Positions 1 through 11,057 of a DNA stretch of 64,000 nucleotides are shown here, piece after piece (the stretch's first letter is position 1; every line of letters starts with the position of its first letter). The position numbers were made by a program, and so were the translations under genes. The stretch is from Mesodorylaimus sp. YZB2_4 (taxonomy: Eukaryota > Nematoda > Enoplea > Dorylaimida > Dorylaimidae): contig JASANH010001384.1 in the NCBI GenBank assembly GCA_030248295.1, forward strand, positions 62,001 through 126,000, in the 5' to 3' direction. The notes under the pieces were generated by a model. It searched no databases. It saw only the letters and a program-made list of their open reading frames with translations, and was not told where the DNA came from.

Positions 1-2252
1 GTGATTATCTCGGGTGCGTCAAAACAGGGAGCACCCATGAGAAGTTGCACGTGACAGGCGACCAAACATTCCAACTGCGTCAGAAAACTTCCTCCTTGCG
101 ACAATGCTAGGTAGCCCTAAGAATAATGCTTGGAAAATTCTGAACTGCTTGCCATATACAGTAGTTACTATTTTAAATACCAGTTGTATGGCATCAACTG
201 CTCGTGATGATTGCATCAAAGGCTGCGGCGACCCAATCTGCATAAATACTCACTCCATCTGAGCGAAGTCAAGCGAATCGGGAGAGAGCCAAAGGCACGC
301 TAAGCGGGGGCAAGGGTCGGATACTCATGAAGCGCATATGGGATATTTTCGTGTTCCATCGCCACCGGCTGCGTGCTCAGCTACATGATCCGCGGGATAC
401 AGGCTTGAAACTAGTTAAATCATCGTTTGATCCCCCAAACAGGCGCCCAAGTGGTCTAATCCAGGTTCGCGCGCAAGATAGAGGTTAGGGTGGACGTGCC
501 CCGAGACCCACTAGAGGCGAAATCTTTTTGAAAAACCCTTCCTCAATTAAATTTTGTGGACTCCACACATGCCACAGTGCCTGTCCTTAACACAGTGACT
601 GACGACTTCGATTGGTATCGTAAAATCATCGGGTGCTGTATGTCTCGAACATTAGACTCAAAATCAGATTTTACTAAGTCACTTTCATAGCGACATTAGC
701 GTTCCGCTAAAAATGTCAATTAGAACATTGTTTGAAACGTAAAATGTCACAGTTGGAAGCTGTGTGCATTATAGTTGGAGCTCCCTTGCTGATGTTACAA
801 ACAGAGCTCAAAGCGGTAAAGTCATGAGCCAAACAATGACAAGGGAAGGGAATTTGGCCCCACAAAACCTGAGAAATCTCTAATATTATGGGTTGCAGAG
901 AGTCCAGGAAACAAGACGACAACATTAGGTGCGTCCGCTAAATATAGCAGCCGAATTGGGTCCCCTCCTGCTGGCCCCCCGCCGTTCTGTAAAATCTTTT
1001 ACTAAGTAGCTGACAATATCAAACGTAAGAAACGCATAAGGTGGGCATAGGAATCTACTGGCAGCGATCTAGTCTGGCAATGAGAATGGAAAATTGATTA
1101 TCAAGTTGCAGCAGCACCAGACGGCCCTTTTTCGATGCCATGATGGTTGCATTGTCAGCTGCTCCGCAAGACCGACCTGATTCGATTTTGTACAGCACAA
1201 GAAACACTGTAGAACACCAGCACATTGTTTTTTGAGAAGCTTTATCAATTTTGCTACGACTAGCGAATACCATAAATATCCATTTAGTTCCCCTCAGGAC
1301 AAATTATGTTATATTTTCACCCCACCCCCTTATCACAGTTTCCCGGGGAGTTGTGGGATACGCAAGTGTGTGCTGCGGCAGTGCACTCCGTGACTTACTG
1401 TTAGTCCATTCTTACTTACTTTGGGGGGGGGGGGGGGGAAGGAGGCGCTATTTGAGAGCCGCGTGATCGATTTTGGTAATATTTGGTACTAGAATACTCC
1501 ATCTATTAAGCATTGACCCTACAAAGCGATTTTGCATGATAATACTGCCGTAGAGATATCAATAAAATGATTTGCAGCAGCCTGTGTTATCACATACGCT
1601 AGAGCAACTAATTAAGGGAATGGGAAAAGAGGGTGCAGGGAGAACTACGCTTAAGTGAATTCCACGTAGCGCATTCCCGGGCTGATTTTGGAAGTAAAAT
1701 GATCACTGATAAGAAAGACCTTTGATGCCAAAATGAGTCGCACATTTTGATTCCCCCTCAAATAGTTACCACTTGAATAATTGCCCCGCCTCAGACTTAT
1801 TTAGAGCAACATTTTTACCAGGGCTTTTTTGAGTGACAGTGATAATAACATTGTGCTAATGGCAAACTGTTTTACGTGCGGGCGCTTTTGCTAGCGCTAT
1901 CTACGTGCTGTGACTTTTTGCATGTACTGTTGTACTATACAGTATCACTGCGGCCTTCTTCATGTACTATCTTGATGTGCCACGTTTTCATGCCTACTCC
2001 TTTAGTATGATTGCTATCGATATGCGTCTCCATTATCCCAGCATGAAAGCATGTTTTGCTATCCTCCTTATCACAAACACGCCCAAAATGACTCTTGCCT
2101 GTCGAGCAAGTCTCAGTGCAAACAGTAATCGTCCTGTTGTCGTCCTCGTATACATGCTGATAAGAGTGCATACTAAATCTGATCGTGGGTCTCTCTCCTA
2201 GTTACCTCAGCAGTCGTTCTGCTCACTCTCCATTGTTGCCCAGCTGCAAAAA
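1..2252. other. Non-coding flank, no gene recognised
   Basis: Only short open frames with no recognisable protein are seen on either strand. The stretch includes a pure run of 16 G at 1423-1438. The bases just upstream of 2253 form the 5' flank of the dehydrogenase-like gene. Nothing else can be supported. Confidence 0.6.
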
Positions 2253-2596
2253 ATGGCCTTTCTATTCAATTTTTTGTTGTTCCTATTTATTGGAGGGCTA
2301 CTTTTGAAACTTTATATCATGCTAACCACGGGACGACATAAGATCACTAAATCTCTCAAGGGCAAAGTGGTGATTATTACTGGTGGAACTGCAGGTAAGA
2401 AAAGAATACTGGTGGTTAGTTCAAGGGGTTACGGACAGATCGCTCCATTTACATTTAGTAATGGACTGTCCACTCGTACTCTACATATATACTGTATACT
2501 GCAGCAGTAAGGAGTGGACTGGTCGGCTACCTGTACCAGTGCGCAAGCTAGCTGCCTCTCCTAACTTGCGTCAAGATCTACCACTCGAACGTACTG

Positions 2597-2720
2597 TGTG
2601 AGTCGCCCAGAGCAAAATGTGCAACGCCAGCGACTGACTTACTAAATCGCCGTCGAAAACCATATCCCTCTCTGAAAATTGCCTCACCAAACTGCCGTCC
2701 TCAGCCGGAACAGAACTGCG
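2597..2720 (+). repeat. Interspersed repeat family B, partial copy
   Basis: This partial copy in intron 1 of the SDR pseudogene matches about 12742-12870. It shares GTGAGTCGCCCA and the block GACTTACTAAATCGCCGTCG. Ends were judged by eye. Confidence 0.65.
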
Positions 2721-5700
2721 GCCTCCCGGTTAGGGTTGCTGGCCCAAGCAACCAGCTCTGAGCCACCGCGGCTCTACTGTAAGCAGAGCTTGCCTTTCAG
2801 GAGTTTAAGCTAACAAGATTTTCCGTCGTGAAATGGATACTTGAAGCTGGAAAAATTCGAAAAAGAGCTTGTCAATCTCTGAGGTGCTGGAGTTGCTAAC
2901 GCAAGGGAACTTATCACTTGCACAGGGATTTTCGAATTGGATAGCATACTTCACATCCTTCATAGAGTCTGATTTTCATGCCATGCATATGCTGTATTGT
3001 ATGCTAGCACAAGCGGGTTCAGATTTGCCCCAAAGGCACACCCACCGTTCGAGTTTCATTAGGTCATAATGCGCATAACGACAGGACTCATGCGACATCT
3101 TAGGCGAGATTATGTCCACCTGGGTGCGTAAAAATATTTCTCCTCGTATAGGACGTAAAAATCGCCAAACTTATTTTAATATCTGCTGGATAGTAGACGC
3201 TTACTGCAATACGGAGGGGTGACGTATTCGGTTTTTCCATGGGTCAGATATTAAAAACAGATCTTTGTGTATTCAGGCACTGATCAGACGTTTCTATGAG
3301 CGGAGGTCTGCCGTAACGGGTTCACACTTTAGGTCACCACCTACTGTATATGAGACAAAAGGGTGTGGCGTCAGGTTGACCATTGTGAGAAGTCGGGACT
3401 TTCAAATTTTGAGGCTAACACGGGTATTCAGATATTCATGTGGCTATCGATCCTCTGCGCGGAGCCTGGAATTAGTTTTAGCCACAGACAAGGTTGGCTG
3501 GCTGCCATGGGTTTTTGTTGCCATATCGAAGACAATCTCACGCTTGCCTAATAAAAAAATTAAATTCTGGGCGTTCCACTTTGATAAAGCAGGCACAGCT
3601 TGGCAAGTTGCATTAGATGTATGGGAATACATACTTCATCTTCAGTTGCACTACTGCCAATGCCTCACATTGACTTTTGCTCTTTACAACCTTTGCGTAC
3701 AGTCCCGTGCTCTCCTTTCTATCACGCATAAATCGTGCTTCAAATTCTTTGCATATCCCCAATCAGAGGAAGCGCATTAGCGAAGCGCCATTGGGGATCG
3801 ATTTCCATCCCTTCCCAGGTCAAACTGTCAGTAACATCAAGGAGCCACTGTACGCTACCTGAACCAGACGATAGTTCTGGTGGATCTAAAAAACTACAGT
3901 ACGGTACTTTACGTCACAAACAAGGTCTATATACTTCTGGGAAGGTTTTTCGGCGCCATTCAGGCACCGTTCGACGGATTTTGATCAAATTTGACCCCAG
4001 CATGCGGGACATGGTATCCGAAAATGCTGCGATGGGATTTCGCGATATTGTGATCGGCTCGGGAGATATCGATCGAAAACACCTCCTACAGTGTGGACCC
4101 CGCGCTGTAGAATACGGGTCCGCAAATCGGACCAGGGAAGGGTAAAAAAATAACGTTTTGGCCTTATTTGGCAGGCATTGGTAAAGAGACAGTTCGAGAC
4201 TTGGCAGCACACGGTGCCACGATTCATGTGCTGGCGCGGGATTTAATCAAGGCGGTGTGTAATTGGCCAAATTAAATAAACGACAGGAAACAATGATATT
4301 CACATACACGAAGTTGATTTGGCCAACTTCTCCATGATTACGGCATTTGCGAGACAGTTTCTCGATACTGGATCACACATTCATATTCTGATCAATAACG
4401 CTGGACTAAGTAAGTGACTGAAGGCGCATACATTTTGATACCCTATGGCCAATCCATGTTCCTACAAAACGATTTTGCATAACAATGCCCGAAATTAATC
4501 CACACGAAATTAATTAGCTCTGTCTTATAAGATACAGATTCTTGGATCGACGCATCCGAGTGTCAGACCAACTAAAGGGTTCAGAAACAAAAAAGAAGTA
4601 TCATAAGTTGAAGAAACATAGGATCAGGGAAGCAAGAATTCTGTCATGGTTTTGAGGCTTTCACCTAAGGACAGGGGGAGATTACAGGAGGGCGTGGCTT
4701 CATTTAATATGGCCAGTGAGCGAGAAGCTCGAAACCAACAAGTGAAAAGTGGGGAGGAAAGTTATAGCAGAATCAAAACATAATCCCCATGGACTAGCAG
4801 CCAGAGAGTGCTGCCTCAGTGAGTACATTATCCCACTCCGCCCCCACGAACTATTTGATTGGGAAAGAGGGGCATAAAAGGAACTACACTGTGCTGTTCT
4901 GTGTCTCTACCGTCACTTTTCACCACAGAACACAAGTTGGCCACTATGTTTCTGTGACCACTATCGCAGAAGCCCCACACAATATGCCGTCCTGTCATTT
5001 TCTAATTTTAGCGGTTTCTTGAAAGCGTACAACAGTCGATGGCAATGAGCTGACCACGCAGTCCAATCACCTGGGCCACTTTCTCCTGACCAACCTCCTT
5101 CTCGATCGCCTGATTGAGAGTGAGCCCAGTCGCATCATCAACGTGTCATCAGTGGTTCATCGCTTTGTCAAACCCAAAGAGTTCAATGTGCTCGATATCA
5201 ACTTTGAAAAACCACACAACAAATGGGCTGGATTCAAGGCTTACTGCTGGTCCTAGTTGATGAATGTCTTGTTCACCAGGGAGTTGGCACGTCGGTTGCG
5301 AGGCACGAGTGAGTACACTGGTCCCTACAGTATGTGTCCAAGATGAAATAGCTGACTTTTTCAGAAGTGACAGTGAATTCTGTGCACCCCGGGGCGTCCG
5401 AACTGAACTGGGTCGAGAACGGCAATGGAACAGCCCCATCGTATTGTCTGCTATGCTGCTGGGGCCTTTCATGAAGGTAGGTGCAAATCTTTAAGGGAAA
5501 GGGGGTTTGAAGGAACACTGTGAAAATCTGTGATGGGGTACTTGGAGGCACTTGCCTGGCTGACTAACATCAAATTGATAACATGCTAACATTGATAAGG
5601 TTGCCGACAGCAAAGGACTTCTCGTGATCAGTGGTGATGTCACCCTTGGTCGGATATCTAGGTACCCGAGGCGAGAAGGGAAGAGATCACTTCTGGATCT

Positions 5701-6349
5701 GGACCATATATCCGTATACTTTTCGGGGACAGACGTGTTTGTTCTTTATATTTATATTTTCAGCCATTATTATAACTGATAAGTGCCAGTGGGGATTCAG
5801 AGTGAAGCTCTGGAATAGTATTATGACTTACCTGATTTTTCGCGATGCCCCTACGATTTTTGGTTATATACCTTGAGTGAATACTAACTTTTATCCCTTG
5901 GGTCGGGCCTGAAATCCTATAGCCCCTCACTTACTACTCACCATTTTTGTTGTCATAACTAACGATGACGCCTAGAGGGCCTAGATGCCAGTGTGAGGTA
6001 GAGTTGGCACCTTTGTGCAAACATCCGCCATACCTGTTCGGAACCCTCGTAGCCTTGCACTTGCATTTCCTGAAATTTCATTTTACGAGACCTCCCCTCT
6101 CCCGCCTCAGATGCTGCACACTAGGGAACAAGGACATCATAACTGCTCATGACAGTTTGAAGTTCACGAACAGCTACCAGCCTATCTGTTAGCGCAAAGG
6201 CATACGCTGCATGCTTGTTGATTGCATTATTCATATCTATGGCCATCTGCAGGGGTGACAAGAATGGTTTCAAAAGAAGGCATACGCAATCGATAAATTT
6301 GCAAAATTAAATCGATCTGAACACCACCATCACACCATCACATCATATC

Positions 6350-7015
6350 AATATATACCACAGATATGATGCCTGTTCCTGATTCTATTGTACATACAGC
6401 ATCTGTAGAAGACAAGTTCATGCAAATACGTTCAATTGATAAGAAAACCAGTGTTTCAGTGTGCGCATTTGCGTACTGTAGATGGAAGCATCAACGGCAT
6501 AAGAGTAGTAGGAACTATCTCAACTGTAAATCCTCACTGCTATCCTCTGGATCAGGGGTTGGGTCGTCAAGTATGGCAAATCACCTGCATCAGATCTCGC
6601 GATCAGAGTGTAACAAAATTTTTTGCATTTATAATCAAATATTTTTATGACTTCTGAACAAAACGTTTAGTGTAAGTATTGGTGGTAAAAGCAGACACGA
6701 CATCATCTACATCATCATCATCTCATTAAAACAAAAAATGAAACATACGTAAGCTAGTGTTTTTGAAATTTGCAGCTCTCGAGCTTGCTTACCCTGATCT
6801 CTCAGGGAAACAACTATGATCACTTCCTTTTCGTGGACAAATATTAACTTTTTTAGTCTCCTTCACCATCCAAACCGAAACACCACAAGCATATCACGCA
6901 TATCTGCACTGGTTTCATTGTTCTCTCATTGGTTAGCCTAGTAAAAGCCACGCCCAGGCGTGTCATTTGCTACAGAACCCCTTACTTCTCAGACACAACA
7001 TCCTCGCAAACGACC
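6350..7015 (+). repeat. Interspersed repeat family A, copy 1
   Basis: The stretch lies in the last intron of the dehydrogenase pseudogene. It aligns by eye, in order, with 10040-10600. Shared landmarks are GTTCCTGATTCTA, GACAAGTTCATGC, GGCATAAGAGTAG, a GCTTGCT..CTGATCT block, CATTGGTT..GCCACGCCCAGG and CTTACTTCTCA. Divergence with small indels points to an old duplication or a transposable element. No coding capacity or clear terminal repeats were seen. The true ends are uncertain. Confidence 0.75.
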
Positions 7016-7042
7016 CACGTCCGGCATTGGGTCTCAAACCCA

Positions 7043-7105
7043 GTCCGTTTTTTTTTGGGGGGGGGGGTTTGGGTTGGTTGGGTCGGGTTTTTAAACAGAG
7101 CGGTT
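7043..7105 (+). repeat. T-run and G-rich tract with quadruplex potential
   Basis: A T run is followed by 11 G (7057-7067), then TTTGGGTTGGTTGGGTCGGG. The multiple G runs separated by short T loops fit the usual G-quadruplex pattern on the + strand. It sits in an intron. Whether it folds in cells is unknown. Confidence 0.5.
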
Positions 7106-9271
7106 TTGGGTTGTGGTGGTTGACCTTTTTTCGAACGCAACCCCAAAAAACCTACTATTCTACTCAGTTGATTTCCAGGGATTTCCACTTTTCCACTCAT
7201 GGATCAGCCTAATTAGTAAGCATGAGCATGTGGTTGAAGCAATTGCGATGCTACGTCCGTCCGTTTTGACTCTACAGATCCTGGTGTGACAAAAAGATAC
7301 TGTTCGAAAGTTGGGAGCACAGTTCAGTTAATGAGATCATTGCCGTGATCGAAGACCCCTCGAGTGCCTCCAGTTAGTCCAATTCGACGTCAGTCTCACT
7401 GCAACGGAGCTGGGAAATCGTCTGTCAGCAGATAATATCGACATGATCTCTCGTCGACTCGTAGTCTTAGGAAGCACTAGATAGCCCAATTATTATCTTC
7501 CTTTTGAAACGCACTCCTTAAAATATGTTCCCTGTGAATATGTCCTTGTGACGTCCCTTGCAAATCACTTTCTGAATGAACAAGGAAGGAACAAGGACTT
7601 TCTGCATGAACTAACAAGAAATGCTAAGTGGGATGCTGTCTTAACACTGGGAAAAGCAAGACAATCCGGTAGCATTCCTTGTAAGCTTGGAACAGCTACG
7701 AATTACACATCTGGGCCAGGTTTCACAGAGTTACAAGCCGACAAGTGACTCGTGCTCCACCAAAATAAACCACCGACATTTCCCAATGTTACAGGACTTA
7801 TTTAGTAAGAACTACTGTACAGTACAGTTCATAACTAAGTTAAGCTAAGTTCATAGCCTAACAAGTTTTCGGAAAAAGCATAGGCTTGTAACTAACAACG
7901 TTCATTCTGACACCAGTCTCAACGCTGGGAAAAACTTGACAGTCCAGTAGCATTCCTCGTGAGCGATTTTCTTCGAGTCAGAAGGAGATTCGTTCGTAAA
8001 ACTTGCGGCCGTTTTCAAGTTTTGCTATGTTGCTAACTTCTGCCTTTGTGTCCTTCGGCGGGTGATTATGATGACGGGAGACCAACAGCTCCTTGCTCGA
8101 GGAGCAGGGCTCGTAAGGCTTCAGTGCCTTGGTGAAAATGGTCCCTCAGCTGGGGTCATGTTATTTGAAACCTGCAGCTTGAAAAAGGAATGGTCGTTGA
8201 GAAGTGAACAGGATACATCTCAGGTTGACCATCTGGTTTTGATCATGCCAGTTTTAATCCGCCGCTAGATAAGTTGCTTCTGGCATCTCTGCAGATCTTT
8301 TTTAAGCTGGATGGAAGCTCCGAGTTTAGCACGAGTCACTCAAGTGCTCACAAATGTATTCATCAGAAGACCAACTTTCAGGGTTTTGTGCACTCTCAGA
8401 ATGTGCCACGGAAGATCACTAATCTCCCAACCTCTCTCTCACGATCAGAGGAGACGTTCGAGTGAAGTCAGTACAGTATGCTAAGGACTTAGACTACTTT
8501 TCCCGAAGATAGCAATTTCACAAAAATATGCGCCATACTGATAACATTTTACTGAACAAACGTGGTGGTTTGGTTTTAGTCAAACTTTTGAAAAATATGG
8601 GTTTTTCTGGGTTGGGTTTGATTCGAACTGTGAACCAATTGTCGAATCTGGCAATCGACTTTGCCCCAAGCTGATTCATTTTACGCTGCCTAGTGCGCTA
8701 ATTTATTTCTTATACTGTATACCAAACAATATATCCACACCAGGCCGGTTTCAAGTTGAGTTCTTCACAGAGTGATCGAACCACTCTTACAGTTTGCCTC
8801 TCACAAACACTATCAGACCAAGCGCCCTCCTAATTGCGTGCACTCAATGGGCTCTCCCTTTACTAAAGAAAAATGGAGGAGCCCAGTGTGTTTCAGATTG
8901 TTTTCTTCATGCAGCTTCAGGAATCTTAGGGGGCCTGATTGAGGTTCGCTGCCCTGCTGCCGAGGGCAGGGAGAGACCTCAGTCAGAGTCATCTGTTTAG
9001 ACTTCCCTTTTTTACTACTGTGCATGTGCCAGCCTCACAATCAGCTCCCGCCAATGACTCCTCATATTTTCGCCTCCTTTCTACATTTCAGACATCTCAT
9101 GAAGGGGCGCAGCCAACACTGTACCTGGCCACATCAGATCAAGTCGAGCACGTCACTGGCCAATACTTCGCCGATTGCAAGCCATCGCGCATCAGCTTAC
9201 TTGCTGCCGACGACCGCCTGGCGACTGCGTTGTGGAAAGAGAGTGAAAGATTGACTGGATTGTTGAAATAG

Positions 9272-11057
9272 TGCCCTGAAGCTTGGTCAGTTCTGCCCCT
9301 CCTCAGTTACCGCTTTTGGCACATTGATAAAAGTCGTATTTGCAGTTAATCCTTGGCTCGCCCTAGGGCTATCTAGGGCTGACCAGAGGATGGCTCAAGC
9401 CACAGGAACAGTCCCACGCAGTCCACGGACACCTCGTGTTATAGTTCACTAGCCACAACACCACAAGGGCCGTGTAGACTCACAACTCGGGGAGCAGTCG
9501 TACGTGCCGGCCGTCAAAGGGGTTCTGAGGAACCTGAGCACGGAGTGCTCAAGTAGCAGGTCCAGACCAGGAACTCAAGACTAGTTCCATAACGATGCCT
9601 GCAAACCAGACCAGTCACTCGGTCTCACTGACTTAGGAGAGGCAGACCGTTTCCCTGAACCAGTGCACCAATTAGCCGGAGAAGTCCATAGTACATGCCT
9701 ATTACACGGTCCGCAAGTGAAAGACACAGTGATTATATTCAGACCAGTGGTTACTCATAAACTACATGAAAACATTTGCTTCCTGAAGATCCCCAGATTT
9801 CGACATCTGGCTCACCAGAGGTTACTAAACATGCATAAACGGTACCTGTTTTCTCTCTCAGGTGTTCATGCTGTGTGAGATTTCAAATATGAAACTACTA
9901 TCAATTCTTCCGTTACTACGAAAACTGATCGCTTTTTGATGCTTCATCCAAAAAATCCTTCATATGTACGATATCACTGAAAACATTTGACACTGTTTTC
10001 GAAATGGAAGACGGCCGGAATCAGTTGATCAACTTACATACAGTAACATGCAGGTATGTACACCACAAACATAATCCTGTTCCTGATTCTACTGTACACA
10101 CCATGATATCTGTAAGAGACAAGTTCATGCTGAACTGGTGTTTCCCAGTGTGTGCTTGTGCATACTGCAGATTGGTAGCACGCACAAGGCATAAGAGTAG
10201 CAGGATCACATCGCAACCAAAACACATGCATCCGGTAATGGCAATTTAAGGAGTTTCCCTATACTCTTCAGCAACTGGCATTGAAGCACCTACTCAAATA
10301 AACTACAATATGAAACATAAGCTCGTGCTTTCGAAACTGGCAGTTTTCAATGCAGCTCATTTTCTGCCGCTGGGGCTTGCTCACTGTGATCTGGGAAAGG
10401 TTACCTCTCAGAGACAAAACTACGGTCACCTCCCTTTTGTCAACTTCTAATTAGCGTCTTTCATCTCAAACCAGCCATAAACTGAATACCACACACACAT
10501 TGGTTTCATCTCACCCTCCCATTGGTCGATTGCGTATAGGCCACGCCCAGGTGTCACTCGACGCAGTTTCACCTTACTTCTCACCCGCTGAAAATGTCGG
10601 GATCTAGTAGGAGTGAGCACAGTACCAAAATGACCACGTTCCCAGTTTCCTACTCCCACTTAAGTGGTGTGTTTCACGCAAGTGCTGCCATGCCCTAGCG
10701 CATCCAAATTCAATCGCTGTGCTTTCAACCGAAAATCACCGCATTAAAACGGGCAATCGTAAAAAAATCGTTAAGAAACATAATTTCTAGACTACCAGTA
10801 CAGAACTGAGAAAGCGTGCGTTATACAAACATCCAATAAAGCACTAAAATCAAAAACCATGCATAATTTAAAAATTAACCACCATTAGCAAAATATGCAC
10901 TGCATAAAAGCACTTACACTTACTCATTATATAGCCCCTATCCCAAATACAGTCACCTCAAACTCTGTCATCTGCACTCTGCATTCGTTGCCTCGCAATA
11001 CTCAATCCAAATTGCATCCTTCCTCGACATTGCCTGTCCCTCCAGGACGAACCCTGC
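9272..11057. other. Intergenic region between SDR pseudogene and RhoGAP gene
   Basis: This is a tail-to-tail intergenic region: the + strand pseudogene ends at 9271 and the - strand RhoGAP gene ends at 11058. Apart from the family A repeat copy at 10040-10600, nothing is recognised. No clear AATAAA was found for the RhoGAP gene on the - strand in the last 200 bases. Confidence 0.5.
10040..10600 (+). repeat. Interspersed repeat family A, copy 2
   Basis: This copy is in the same orientation as copy 1 at 6350-7015 and shares its ordered landmarks. It holds the same CATTGG and GCCACGCCCAGG pair at 10520-10550. It is somewhat shorter, with different internal indels. Confidence 0.75.

Larger units (their letters stand above)
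2253..9271 (+). pseudogene. Retinol-dehydrogenase-like short-chain dehydrogenase, six exons, frame broken
   Basis: Exons: 2253-2394, 4175-4254, 4287-4409, 5012-5308, 5365-5476 and 9092-9271, all with GT-AG borders. The family (RDH11-14-like SDRs) reduces or oxidises retinoids and other lipid aldehydes with NADP(H), usually anchored in the ER by an N-terminal helix. Visible features are a hydrophobic N-terminus (residues 1-24), the cofactor motif TGGTAGIG spanning exons 1 and 2 (residues 43-50), NNAG at the end of exon 3, [13 protein letters not shown], and NVSS before the active-site tyrosine. The C-terminal exon (TSHEGAQPTLYLA onward) matches the family end. Four lesions are seen: a frame break near 4291, consistent with 4 missing bases; TGA at 5020-5022; TAG at 5254-5256, where YxxxK should have its lysine; and one missing base near 5394. 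The intact length would be about 311 aa, normal for the family. Either a recently dead gene or, less likely, clustered sequencing errors. Confidence 0.88.

Noticed and set aside
3265-3780. Open frame of 171 aa on the + strand
   Set aside because: It lies in an intron of the dehydrogenase pseudogene. The translation has no domain, hydrophobic segment pattern or family resemblance.
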